Origin: Pyrenula massariospora
Taxonomy: Eukaryota; Ascomycota; Eurotiomycetes; Pyrenulales; Pyrenulaceae
Assembly (NCBI GenBank): GCA_021030905.1
Contig: JAGFMI010000005.1
Coordinates: 124,001 to 188,000 of the forward strand
Length of the DNA: 64,000 nucleotides
Reading direction: 5' to 3'
The notes below the pieces were generated by a model that was not told the origin of the DNA, ran no database searches, and saw nothing but the letters and a program-made list of their open reading frames with translations. The position numbers were made by a program, and so were the translations under genes. Shown here piece after piece: positions 11,965-23,025 of the stretch (positions are counted from its first letter, which is position 1; the number at the start of each line of letters is the position of its first letter).

Positions 11965-12084
11965 AAGATTCTAAGAAGCGGTTAGGTCTTGAGGACATAT
12001 GCACCGCGTCAGGAATCAATTTTTGCTGGTGTGCTGTAGGTGGATCAGTCTATGCTGGGTGAGGTGGGCATTGCAATTTGTAGC

Positions 12085-13945
12085 CTATTCGGGATCATAG
12101 TCGCCATCGGCGTCCGAGTCATGCATATCCATGCCATCCAGAGCATCCTCAACACCGTCCTCGGTATCCGATACATGTCCGCCAATGATTTTCATCAGAA
12201 TGACTTCTTTCCTCATGACATGCCTGCGATCATCCCATCTTGAACACAGGAGCTCGTCACAAGGAGGTAATCGGATATGCAATTGCTGAGTGGTACGAGG
12301 CTCACTTCCGTCTGCCCACCGGGTGGTTTTTGCGATGATGTACTCTCGATCATAGTCGTAGTGCGCATAGAGAGGTTTAAGACGCCGTGACTGATCGATG
12401 TCACTGGCACTAGTGACATTTGGCAAGCCGCGCTCTTCAAGGTATATTATTCGCTCAGCTATGCTTGCTGCTTGGCACGTGTTCCTCATTCTTTCGCTAT
12501 TGTGTGGTGCCTGAAGTTTAGCTAGGGCCCGTCGGCGAATATCTGGATCACGGCACCGTGTTGCCACGAAGAATAATGGAGGCACAAGGCCAAGCGTAGT
12601 CTCAGTCGAAGGGTGTCTCGCAATCTGAGCCTTTGTGCTATTGGATAGTATGAACTCGAAGTCCTCTAAAAAGTCATCGAAAATCATTTCGGAATTGGCA
12701 AGAGTGGCTTGAGTCACCATATTCAGGATGTGGTAGTTGATCCAAAGCATCCGCCGCACATTCTCCTCCAGCTCGGTTGGGCTTCGCACTGCCTTCGAAT
12801 AGTCTGCGAAGGCAGTATGCCATTTGCTTGTTACGTTATCAATTAGGCATATGTCTTCCACCGGCCCTAGGGAAGCGTCCGAGCCTCGTCGGCTTTCATA
12901 AACAGCGAATTTCTCTAAAGCATAGACCATCACTCCGTAGAGGGAGACATATGCATCGAAGCTCGAATGGAGCATGTCTGGCACAGAGGGCGGAAGTCTT
13001 GTCGAGTCTTCGCCGTCTGGAGCAGGGTAGGATAATGAGAAATAGTGCTGAAGTGCCGTAGCGACGAATCCTTCAAACATTGGTATTAGATCTTTTCGTA
13101 AAAGATCTATCGACATTACTTCGACATTTGCCAATTTTCGACTCCTGTAGTCTTGCACCAACTTGGTGCCATATCTCGCATGCGTCACTTTCCGCGGCGA
13201 GCCTAGGTGCTCATATGCAATAAAAAGAAGGCATGTTAACAGGATGACATCAAGTGGCGGCATTGCAATGGACAGGTGATGTAAGGCCTTGCCATAGTGC
13301 TGTAGCGAAATGTGCTCCAGCCGCCGAGACCACTCTGGGTGAGCGTCGCCGGCCAACTGTCGACTGCCTACTGCCAAAAGCGCCTCCTTGATTGCAGAAT
13401 ACTGGTAGCTCGCTTGCGGGATCGTGTTGTTCCACATGTCGGAAACGTAGGCGGACTGCAATCGGGCAGTAACTATCGTTGCGTAATACTGGAAGGCTTG
13501 TGCATCCTCGCGGAATTCGAAGCAATGGGCTCCTGGGCGGATAGACGAACTCAGTTGAAAAGTGCGCTCATGCCGCGGTCCTTGTGGCTGTTCCTCGTAG
13601 CCATCACACTGCCGGCCGGTCTTTGTACAACGTCTACAATATCTGTGAAAGAAAAATCAGAACACATGACCGTGGGCAGAGAAACAGCATCAGGTGACAA
13701 AAATGACGCTTTGCATCGATTGAGGCACCAAACAGCAACCCAAATGGAACTTACGGTTTCGCCTCATCGCACTTTATTCTTCGAATCCTGAGATAAGTTA
13801 GTGCTGTACATCAAAGGGCCACAATTGGGAAGATATAAACGCACTTGCACGTTCCACATCCGGTCTTGACTTTAGAATGGAAGGCTTTCCGCCTCGTTCG
13901 TAACTCGACGGGCCCCGTCGAGGTCGATCGTCCGTCTACCGTCAT
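12085..13945 (-). CDS. Zn(II)2Cys6 fungal transcription factor
   Basis: Exons 13945-13845, 13787-13755 and 13642-12085 join in phase to about 563 residues. Only after splicing does the zinc cluster appear: Cys30, Cys33, Cys40, Cys47, Cys50 and Cys57, read as CGTCKIRRIKC followed by a loop and CRRCTKTGRQC. The basic stretch around KIRRIK is the usual DNA-contact region. The first exon carries CxxC, a 33-nt second exon carries the third Cys, and the last exon carries the other three. Introns are 57 nt (GTGCGT...CTCAG) and 111 nt (GTAAGT...CACAG). The long C-terminal part, with repeated helices such as SIAMPPLDVILLTCLLFIAY, is the fungal-specific regulatory region found in such proteins. It faces the decarboxylase-like gene tail to tail, so a pathway-specific role is a reasonable inference but not shown. 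Confidence 0.9.
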
Positions 13946-16900
13946 GACTTACACGGTAATGGGTGCGGCCGTGGCCGAAACTCAAGGCTGGCTGTAAGCA
14001 GAGGGGAATACGAGTCTTTTTGGTCGTCCGCCAGAAGGGGCATGTGGGATCGAACGATGTTAAGTATTAGATATACCACCCAGTAAAGTAGCCTGTACGG
14101 TTACCGAACCGGTGGAACGCGAAGAACGCGATGCTGGGATCTACCAGTAAGCGGTAATGGGCATTTGCAACCGTCTCTTCAGCGACTGCCCGGTAAGGCG
14201 GGCAGGCAGCAGACCAGGTGGCCCAATGTGGCCAATGGAGGAGTACTCGTAAATTCGTACCAAGGCTTCACATTAGCTGCGAGGCGTGAATTTTGTTTGG
14301 CTCCCAGCATCGACTCAGATCCTGATCCTCCTGCCAAGCCAGCTTCGGTCTGAATTGCGGTGGATTGGTTGAAAGGACGAACGCGTTTGCCGTTCACCGT
14401 TTAAGCACCGCTCTTGCTGGAGAAAGGAGAGGCAAGCTCTGGGGGCCAAATTTCAACAGGCGGCCGCATCACCGACCATCAGATTAAGTCCAATGATGGA
14501 CCCTGGGGATTTGGCGGCCTTGGGTGTTGGGGTGTCTCTACTTTCGGTACCAGCCGTGGGCAGTGTTTTAACTTTTAGCTTTTAAGCATGACTTGCCAGC
14601 GATCTACCCCCGGCGCATCACGTTAGGCGTCTTTTGACCTTAATAAACGCTGCCTAAACTTAGCGACCGCGACCGCCCAGAGGGGGATGGCTCGGGGGGG
14701 TCCCTCCGCACCTTAATCCCACCTTAGTGACAAATTGCCCCTCTTGGTCTTTGCGCCCCTCTCCAACCGCATGGCGAAGCCCTTCAGCCTTAAACGATGA
14801 CCGCCACTGCGCCTCCAGCAACGGTCGCAATGCTTTGTTGCAAATTTGCAGATCTCCCGGCCAGGAGCGCCTCGTTTACTCAACATGTGCAGCATACTTA
14901 GTGAGTGACCACCGACGAAGGATTTCTCCCTGACCAAGCATACTCAGCTCTCTCCTCTGCTCGACTGCCCCGAAGGGCACAATTGGTCAGACGCCGCCGC
15001 AGTCATGGCACATCCGCAGAAAGGATTCCACTTCAAGGCACCGATGCCTCAAACAAGCTTCGCTCAATTCCTCCACCCCTTTAGCGAGGCCACTAACTTG
15101 AAACCGACTTTAAATCAAAGACCAATGGCCCATGACGTGCTGGTGGAAATTATTCAATCCTTTCCGTCCAGCTGGTTTTGATGCCTTTGACTTCCAACAG
15201 AGCATGGCGGCTGATGCTTAAATTTGTTCGTCCATCGACATCTGGAACGATCCCATCATTCAACAGACCGAGCGTGAGCGCATTGACCAACTGGAACTCT
15301 GTTGATCCTGCTGACTAGAATTCTTACCTTAAAATAAACTCTGTATTCGAAGATGAGGATGATTGGTAGATGCCAACGTGTGGCCCCTTCGGCTACTGGA
15401 TCTCAACTTCTTAAGACCGGCTGACCTCCGAAAGGGTACGAGCAGCTCCAAAAAGGGAAATGTCCAAGTACCTGTTCTCGATAACGCTCGAGACAGCTAC
15501 GTTGGTGGCTCGTGGCAGCCAAATCCGTGCCACACAGACTTTTATGATGACCTTCCAGGAAATGAATTTGATTTTCAGTAATCATTTGCCGCAAACGGTA
15601 TCAAGTAGGCCGATCTAAATCTAACTAAGAGCTCGTGAGCTCATGAGCACAAACGGTTCTGCCGACGTGTTGGGCAATGCATCGTCCTTTGAAGCACTTC
15701 TTGATAGTACGTCCCGGCTGTCTCGCATCCAAGCTCCCTTCATATTCAGGCTCACGAGAGGAAAATCTCCAGAAGTGCAAGGCTGTGGTCTGCTCCGTTG
15801 CGTGTCGATTCGTTTGAAATTGCTCGACAGAGTGGACCTCAGGGTCGAATCCAAGGCTGCCATATGCTCCGGATGAAGCTAGCATACATCGTGAACTCAA
15901 TGCCCATCCTACCACATATGCAGACTCCTATGCACTACACTTCTTGGAAAAGGATGGCTTCGTGACGAATACACCTTAATGAACAGCTATAACATTGTCT
16001 CCAGCACATGAGAAAAGCAGTACTCTGCTCTGCTCGTGTAGTGCCGAGAGCGAACCAGGAAATCGAAGCATTCAACGACTCGCCTTGGTTTTCCCTTATG
16101 CCATTGTTTCTATTTTCTCTCTCTCAACGATGGATTTCTAGCCTTAACTTGCGTGGTGTGTCGATGACTCTCTAGAATCTAGACGAAATCTTGAAAGACG
16201 GGAGCATCGTTTAAGAACCGCTAGCTTTAGTCTCGCTTATCAAATGCGACATACAAGGCGCAGCACGTGTAGTTAAGATCCTGTCTCCACAACCAAAGCT
16301 ATAGTAGCAAGTGGGAGAGGAGTGTAGCTGCAGAACAATTGGATGTTCGTTCAAGCCAAGCTAGTTTCTGACATGGATTTTGTTGCTCTGAACTAGAGTT
16401 TTTCGATCACTTGCTGCTGTCTGCCTCCTTAGAATCTTATATGTCTCCATTGTGTTCTTCTTCCCGATTATTCGGTATTTGATGTAGGTGCAGATGTAGG
16501 CTCGAAAAAATGGCATTGTGCTCACCATCAGAGAACACAGACGTCTGCGTTTGCTCCTATCCATGTCACCTATTCTCCTTTGTCGACTATTGCCCTAAAC
16601 ACCACAATTGCTTTCTCGAAAGAACGCTCCTCAACCTCAATAAAGCGGGGACTCGCGCTGCTCGCCTTGACAGTTGTTTTATCGACACATCAACTTCCTT
16701 GTTTTGCGTGAAACATAACCATCTGGCGTACGAGGAACCGCGGGAAAAATGAAGAACGACCCTATTTTCGTGTTACAAAGGGTCAATAGTTTTCTAAATT
16801 TCTTTCGCAACGTCGAGAATGGCGTCCAAAAATTCATCGTGTCTTCATAAAAAGTCTTCTCCGACCATCGACGCAGAAGTTCACAAATCATACGCAGGCA

Positions 16901-18327
16901 AAAAAGGGCATTTGTACGATCCTAAAAGGACGACATCCTCTTGACATCGAGCGTGCTTGCAAGGAAGAAGTGTGGTTGGCCTTGTGTCAGGGCTCTAATG
17001 ATAGATTCGACCCGGATATGGCGTTATAGATTTCGGAAATCGACCTTGACTACTAGCCGCTACAGTCTTCGCGCTCCCTCTAATCTCTCCACTGCCCGGC
17101 AGATAAGACCTGACTTTTCGACTTTCAGCGAAATGTATCCCAGACCATACCAATATTCTACCTTCAGCCTGATTTCCGCTGTACCTTGTCGTTAGAAGAG
17201 CTCTGAAGACGCCGAAAATCAATACAGCAAAATCGAGCCTATGGTGCCATGAAAGTGTACATCATCAGAAATTTACGGGCTTTCAGCTTAAGACTATTCT
17301 CTTCAAGGCACGTTGAAAATATGGCAACATAGAAGGATAGTGGGTATGACATGTAACACAAAGAGAACAACCACCGCCTTTGCCCTCTACCCATCCAAAC
17401 TTCTATCTCGCCGTTTAGCGTCTAAATAAAGCACCAGGGCCGCAGAACCGGATTTTCTCATCACCTGCACAAGGTACATTGAACACCACTTCAGTTAGCC
17501 CTTCATCCACAAGCCAGGCCAATCTCCGAACACACTGCAGCGACGAAAGGAATAAGCGACAGGCTGTCTTCACCTCTGATCCGAACGCGACAGCGAACAT
17601 GCACATGGCAGTCGCTCTGAATCGTTCGAGCAAAAGCGGACAATGCGTCTCTACGGTACTCCCACTGAGTTTGCATGAGTAGAATTGACTACGCTCTTTC
17701 GCCGAGGGGAAGACCATGCGTTGCTTCACGTGCAAATTATGTGAATGCACAAGTGCCACATGTGTCATCCTCCGTCTCGACATCAATGGGCATCGCTCTT
17801 CCCGAGAAACACTCCGGCCATATCCCGGATCATCCCAGATATTTACTCTAGGCGGCCTGGTCGAGGTCGTGCGCCCGATCACGGACGCGCGCTACGCACT
17901 GCTGGTCAAGCGCGAGGCGCTGAGCAAGGGAAGGGATGGGCGAGTAACTTACCCAGGGCTAGGCGCTTGCGGTGACAAGAAGACACTAGTATCTGCAGGA
18001 TGCTATCATGGCCACGAGGGAAGAAGGGATTGCGACTCCTATCCCGTGAAGAGGCAGGGTTACTATACGATATAGATGCAGAAGTGCTATTTCGGGAATT
18101 GAACGGGGATCAGATTGACTGCAGAATCACGACTGAGATTTGAGAATGCCAAGATCATGGGTCTACTATACATAGTCCTTTACGTTCCGCTCGATCATGA
18201 TTTCCGAAGACAGTCGATGCCAAGAACATGCAGGAACAGGGTGCTTCATCGCGCCATGCCTCCCGTCATATATCTGCGACTGGCTCTCAACCTAATGGCT
18301 CCCTTCAGCACCGCATGCCGCCAGCCT
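13946..18327. other. Gene-poor stretch, about 4.4 kb
   Basis: No intact gene is supported. A possible F-box relic near 15 kb is listed separately. A GC-rich patch around 17820-17950 has open frames on both strands but no recognisable protein. The rest is broken by stops in all frames. Confidence 0.45.
15005..15240 (+). pseudogene. Possible F-box gene relic
   Basis: A 58-codon frame starts at 15005 and contains AHDVLVEIIQSFPSSW, which resembles the first helices of a fungal F-box (PxEVLxEILxxLP). After its stop at 15179-15181, another frame continues with SNRAWRLMLKFV (about 15193-15231), which resembles the second half of an F-box (VSRxWR). Further downstream all frames are broken. This would be the decayed remnant of a host substrate-adaptor gene. 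The match is short and could be chance. Confidence 0.2.
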
Positions 18328-20514
18328 CTACTGCAGCGCCTGAAAGACCGCCAGCAACTTCTGATAATTCGGCGTGCCCAACCCCGTCACAGGATCCCAC
18401 CCCTGGACCGCCGTAAATCCCGCCGTCCCACAGCCCTGATTACCTCCACTCGTAATATCATTGAACGCGCTCGGATTCGCATAGATGGTCGGATTAATAA
18501 ACCCCACCGCACCCTTCCCGCTGTTGGCGCGCTGCTCGTTGATCAGCGTGATAATCCCCCCAAACGTCGGGCTCGACGCCGACGTGCCATAAATCAGCTG
18601 CAGCGACCCGTCCACGGTGACGACGTAGTTGGCGCCGTTGGCCGCGACGTCCGGGTACGCGCGCACGGTGCCCGAGTTGTTGTACTGCGTCGCCGTGTAG
18701 GGGGGCCGGTGGTTGGTCAGGTACGACGAGACGGCGGCCTGCTGGTACGAGGGGATGGGGAAGACGTTGCTGAAGCCGCCGCCGCTGAAGATGACGGTCT
18801 CGCAGGCTTCTTCGGGCGCGGTGACGGACGCGCCGGGGACGATCTGGGTCGCGCCGACGCTGGTGACGTAGGGGCAGGTCCCTGGGAAGGAAGGGTTGAA
18901 GGTTCCGCTGCCGCCGCTATTGAAGGTACCACCAGCGCATCTGGCGCGGGTACAGCACTGAGTAGGTTAGAGAGTGATTATCGAGGTTTGAGAGAGGTCT
19001 TACCTGTCCGCCGTTCCCAGCTACGCCAGAGTCGCCGGAGGAGTAGAGAATTGTGACACCAGCCATGCCGAGCTTCATGTATTCGGCGCATTGACGCTGC
19101 TCATAGGCAGCCGTCAGATCGGCCTCGTTGCTGCCATATGAGGTGCTGATCACTGCTGCAGGAGCGAATTTGCCGCAGTCTTTGGATTTATAGCCTCCGC
19201 GGGCGGGATCGGGATAGGTGGCGTCGCTGTGAAAGTGTAAGAATGGTCTACAAAATATATAGAAGCGGAGAATGCTAGGGACTCACAAAGTAGTGCTATC
19301 ACCGCCCTGAAATGTGCAGTACGAGGCGTCGATACCATCGAGGAAGTTGTTGAAAGAGGCACCTTCAACAGTATCACCGACTTGGTACAGAGTTACTTTC
19401 TGAGGGTAGACTATCCGGCGACTCATAGTCAGTATACAGTCGGTGCAATCGGACAATCACTCTACGACCTGAGGTAACTTACCAATAGCGATAGCGTACT
19501 CCAGGTCCAGGTCGGATTCACCATTGTAGTTGAATCCTTGTGTAGTCGTCTGATCGACACCACCATCAATAGAATCAAACGTAGGAGCCGTGCCCGAGGG
19601 GATCTGGCGGGCAAGGTTCGAGTAGAAAAGATTGAGATCAGACTGGAGATATGCTTGTGGAGTGTACTCGACTATACCGTAACTTGACCTTGAGAGTGTC
19701 CCGTTGGGGAAGTTGTAGAGCGCCCTAAGACAATCCGGGGTAATATATTGATTGCAGTTCGCTAAACTGAAGGATACTTGCGGCTGGGCTGCTTGCGTGC
19801 TTGCGCCACCAGGGTTCGAGATTACTTTGCCTTGCTTCGGCTTCCATGGGTCGCCGGGGGTGCCTGGGTTGAATTTTCGCTTCTCCATTCGGCTGCGTTC
19901 CTCGTACTCCGGCCGGATTTTGACATCAAAATGGACAGTGGGCATGATCAAGTCAACATGAGATTTGACGTGCTCAGGTAAACTATACTCGTCGCAACCA
20001 ACGTGTGGCTGTCCGCTTTCGTGCTTGTAGACCTTGTATTCGGTTTGCAGAAGCTTCTCCATCTCGGAGACTGTAGCGTTGAAAAGAAGCCAGTTCTCTC
20101 CAGTGGAGAGATGGAGCCGGTCTGAGTCGATGCCTGACGATTTTAGCCAATCATAAACCGTGTCGATGGACTCCTGAGCGGGACGGAATTTCTTGGCGAT
20201 CTTTACGCAGCGTGAGTACGGCGCACCTTGCAAAGTTCGGGATTGAAGCTCACATCCATTATGTCCCAGTGCTTGCCATATTTGTCGCTTTTTGGGTCAG
20301 AAACTTCCATCAGAAGATCGTGGCCCTGGTCTAAGTTGCTCTGCTTGAGTCCGATCCGTACAGGGAGAAGTATGCGGCCATTTGGTTTGGCGCCCTCAAC
20401 AGGCACCCAGGATGTACTAGAGCGCTTTTCATGGATAGCATGGCTGCTTGATGTAGGCAAGGCTGCGGCCGAACCCGCTAAAGCACCCACTAAGATAGCC
20501 TTGATGAGACGCAT
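18328..20514 (-). CDS. Sedolisin / tripeptidyl-peptidase (serine-carboxyl peptidase S53), secreted
   Basis: Five exons join in phase: 20514-20254, 20200-19483, 19410-19287, 19226-19004 and 18957-18328, giving about 651 residues. The start gives a clear signal peptide (MRLIKAILVGALAGSAAALP). A pro-domain of the kumamolisin type follows (KYGKHW... then FRPAQESIDTVYDWL). The S53 active site is complete: Glu315 and Asp319 in GESDLDLEY, oxyanion Asp433 in SSGDSG, and nucleophile Ser568 in YGTSASSP. The Ca-binding tail GWDPVTGLGTPNY is near the end. Such enzymes are made as zymogens, self-activate at acid pH outside the cell and remove tripeptides or cut proteins. All four introns are 46-74 nt and GT-AG. 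The last exon is GC-rich and carries the third-base C-to-G switch near 18600. A TATA box lies just upstream. Confidence 0.93.
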
Positions 20515-21912
20515 TTTCAGATGGAATGTTTAATGGTTCCATATGGAGGGGAACGGGCAGGCAAGGTCTCTTATATAGCATTGACAACCTGATCGGAATG
20601 ATTTCATAGGATCTGCTCCTATCCAGGCACATCTTTAGGCCCCCGAGAGGCATATCTGTACATTAGCGCGTGATCGTTGACTGATGGCTCTCGTCCGTCG
20701 AGAAGCTAGAGAAGGAGAATTGTTTTTGTCAACCTTGTAAAACAGGAAGGTGAGACTCTTGGATGCAACCGCGGTGAGTCAAAGTGCCACACTCTCGAAA
20801 GGAGCAAACGACCATCTTCAACTGACATTGTGCATGTAGCGATGGCGGTTGCGGTGACTGCCCTATGCAGGGGGAGATTGAGCATTGGGCTGGAAATGGA
20901 AACTAAAGCCAAAATGGTCCTGGAGGGTGAAAACGTTCCACAAATCATATCAGTCGAAGAAACAGGAAGCGAGTCGACGATGCTGATAGCTAAAGGACGC
21001 ACTTCATCAAGTCTTGCGCCAAGGAACTTGAGATGTAGGAGAACGAATCAAGTACCATGACGGCGATATCCGGACAGGGGAGAGATGTACCAACCTTCCA
21101 TTCTCGAGGGCAACCTATTGCGCTATTATCAGGCTAGAGGTGATCAGACGCTTGCTCCGAAAGACAGGTGACGGCTGTAGGCGGATCATTGTCTTCGAGA
21201 AGAATCATTTGGTAGCACCAAGATAAGCAATGTTCAAGCATCTCCACACATGCAGGTGATAGGGTAGTGCCCGGGGAATCGTGCGCAGGGCTGAAATTGG
21301 AGTCCAAGACTGCGCCTACTTCGCATACTCACGAAGCTGTCTCTTTCTGTTCTCAGGCAGTCCGCCGTGCACGACCTCGGGACGCGCCGCGGGATGGCTC
21401 GAATGCGAGGTCTGGTGGGTGTGGCTTCGAGACAACGACCAGGAGGCCCGAGGAGGACGGGGCAGGAGGATTTGGAGGTTTGTTTTGGCCTAGGCCCAAA
21501 GAGGTAGCTGATCACCAGTCTGCACGCTGGCTGCTTTTTCCTCCGTCGTCTGCGATATCTCCCACTGGTTAGACTAGCCGGGATCATGGCTGCTGCCGCG
21601 GTGCCAACCAGGGCCGTACCTGGGTCACAAGGTACTGACAAGCTCGGATAACTCGACCTGGCCAGCAGTTTTCTTGAGAGAAGCAGTAAACAGGGGCAAT
21701 ATTCCTTTTGCACAGAGCGGCACGAGGGCCACGACAGCCCCTTTACAAGTGTGGGGTAAATAGCCAGCAGGTCACCCTTCTTCCAGACGCCATGGAATGC
21801 AGAGAGCACGAAAATTCTCAAAGAATATTAGTCAAGGGCTTGAGATTGTGTATCTTAGATCTCTGCCCTGCTCTATCTATCTATCTGTCTATCTGTCTAC
21901 CCATCTACCTGT
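20515..21912. other. Intergenic: sedolisin promoter and 3' flank of the flavin oxidoreductase
   Basis: Beyond the TATA box and the tetranucleotide tract next to the oxidoreductase stop, I see no gene. A 195-codon minus-strand frame at 21234-21821 is Arg/Cys/Pro-rich and not protein-like. Confidence 0.45.
20570..20577 (-). promoter_or_regulatory. TATA box of the sedolisin gene
   Basis: TATATAAG on this strand lies about 55 nt upstream of the sedolisin ATG, a position consistent with a core promoter and a short 5' leader. Confidence 0.55.
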
Positions 21913-21917
21913 CTATA
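21872..21917. repeat. Imperfect CTAT/CTGT tetranucleotide microsatellite
   Basis: About eleven units of CTAT interrupted by CTGT and CTAC end at the stop codon of the flavin oxidoreductase. The repeat therefore forms the start of its 3' UTR. Confidence 0.75.
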
Positions 21918-23025
21918 GACTTGACACACGCTCGAACTCGGAGCTAAATGGATAGTCTATATACCCATGTTCCTTGGTTTTGTTGTAGAACAAATTTCGG
22001 TTGTATTGCGTAAGTTCAATGCCATTTTGGATCCTGAAGGGCAAGTCTGGATTTGGAATAAAGAGCCGTCCGAAAACAATGGCGACGTCGTGGTTCCTGT
22101 ATTCCATATCGACGGCTTGTTTGGCAGAGTCGGGCTTGAAGCCACCGGCGATCAGCACTGGACTTGTATCACCCCAAGCATCGACGGCAAAATCAATCTT
22201 TTCTGTAGCCTCAACGTCGGCGTTGCCGGAAATTCGAGACTCGACGACATGCAGGTATGATAACCCGAGGCTCTTCAGTCCCTTGATCAAATGAGTGAAC
22301 TGAGGCACTGGATCTTTCATTCTCATTCCTTGGAATGTGGACCACATTGATAATCGGATTCCAGTGCGATCGGCACCTACAGCATCAACCACCGCTTTCG
22401 TGGCTTCGAGTGCGAACCGCGAGCGATTTTCTATGCTCCCTCCGTACTCGTCCGTACGATGGTTGACATTGTCCTGCGTAAATTGATCAATCAAGTAACC
22501 GTTAGCACCATGCAGTTCCACGCCATCAAAGCCAGCTTCAATCGCATTCTTGGCAGCTTGAGCATAGTCTTTGACCCACTGCCTGATCTCGGCTACAGTC
22601 AAAGCGCGTGGGGGATTCGACTCTGCCCCGTCGAGTGGCGACGCGCTGCTACTCACAAGATCGAAGTTGCCCTCGGATCTAAGAGTACCAGGATCGGCAG
22701 CCCTTCCCAAAGCCCAGAGTTGAAGATAGATAAAACTTTCTTTTTCGTGCACGGCTTTAGTTACCTCTCTCCAGGCGCTTATTTGTTGAGGACTCCATAT
22801 GCCAGGCACATTGGAGTAGCCGCCTGCCTGGGGAGTGATAAATGTGGCTTCCGTGATCAGGAGAGTGCCAGGCACTGATGCCCGCTGTGCGTAGTATTCT
22901 TTCACGAAGGGAAGTGGAACATGAGAATCATCGGCCCGGTATCGAGTAAGCGGCGCCATCACCACTCGGTGCTTCAGATGGGAGCGCCCAATCTGAAGGG
23001 GCGTAAAAAGACGCGAATCTGCCAT
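21913..23025 (-). CDS. Old Yellow Enzyme-type NADH:flavin oxidoreductase
   Basis: This single exon encodes 370 residues from MADSRLFTPLQIG. The frame is open 52 codons further upstream but that part is not conserved-looking. It is an FMN-binding TIM barrel of the OYE family. Visible residues are Thr27 in MAPLTRYRA (tunes the flavin), Gln102 in LQLWALGR, and His172/Asn175 plus Tyr177 in ELHGANGYLIDQF, which bind the phenolic or enone substrate oxygen. Also visible are the RTDEYGGSIENR segment and the phosphate-binding IVFGRLFIPNPDLP near the C-terminus. Family members reduce the C=C bond of alpha,beta-unsaturated carbonyls, and in fungi some act in ergot alkaloid or oxylipin metabolism. No cluster genes are next to it, so the substrate is unknown. 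The lack of a signal peptide points to the cytosol. Confidence 0.93.
   Translation of the reverse strand: MADSRLFTPLQIGRSHLKHRVVMAPLTRYRADDSHVPLPFVKEYYAQRASVPGTLLITEATFITPQAGGYSNVPGIWSPQQISAWREVTKAVHEKESFIYLQLWALGRAADPGTLRSEGNFDLVSSSASPLDGAESNPPRALTVAEIRQWVKDYAQAAKNAIEAGFDGVELHGANGYLIDQFTQDNVNHRTDEYGGSIENRSRFALEATKAVVDAVGADRTGIRLSMWSTFQGMRMKDPVPQFTHLIKGLKSLGLSYLHVVESRISGNADVEATEKIDFAVDAWGDTSPVLIAGGFKPDSAKQAVDMEYRNHDVAIVFGRLFIPNPDLPFRIQNGIELTQYNRNLFYNKTKEHGYIDYPFSSEFERVSSL

Noticed and set aside
21234-21821. 195-codon minus-strand frame
   Set aside because: Composition is rich in Arg, Cys, Ser and Pro with no domain, start context or splice support, and an overlapping plus-strand frame of similar quality exists.
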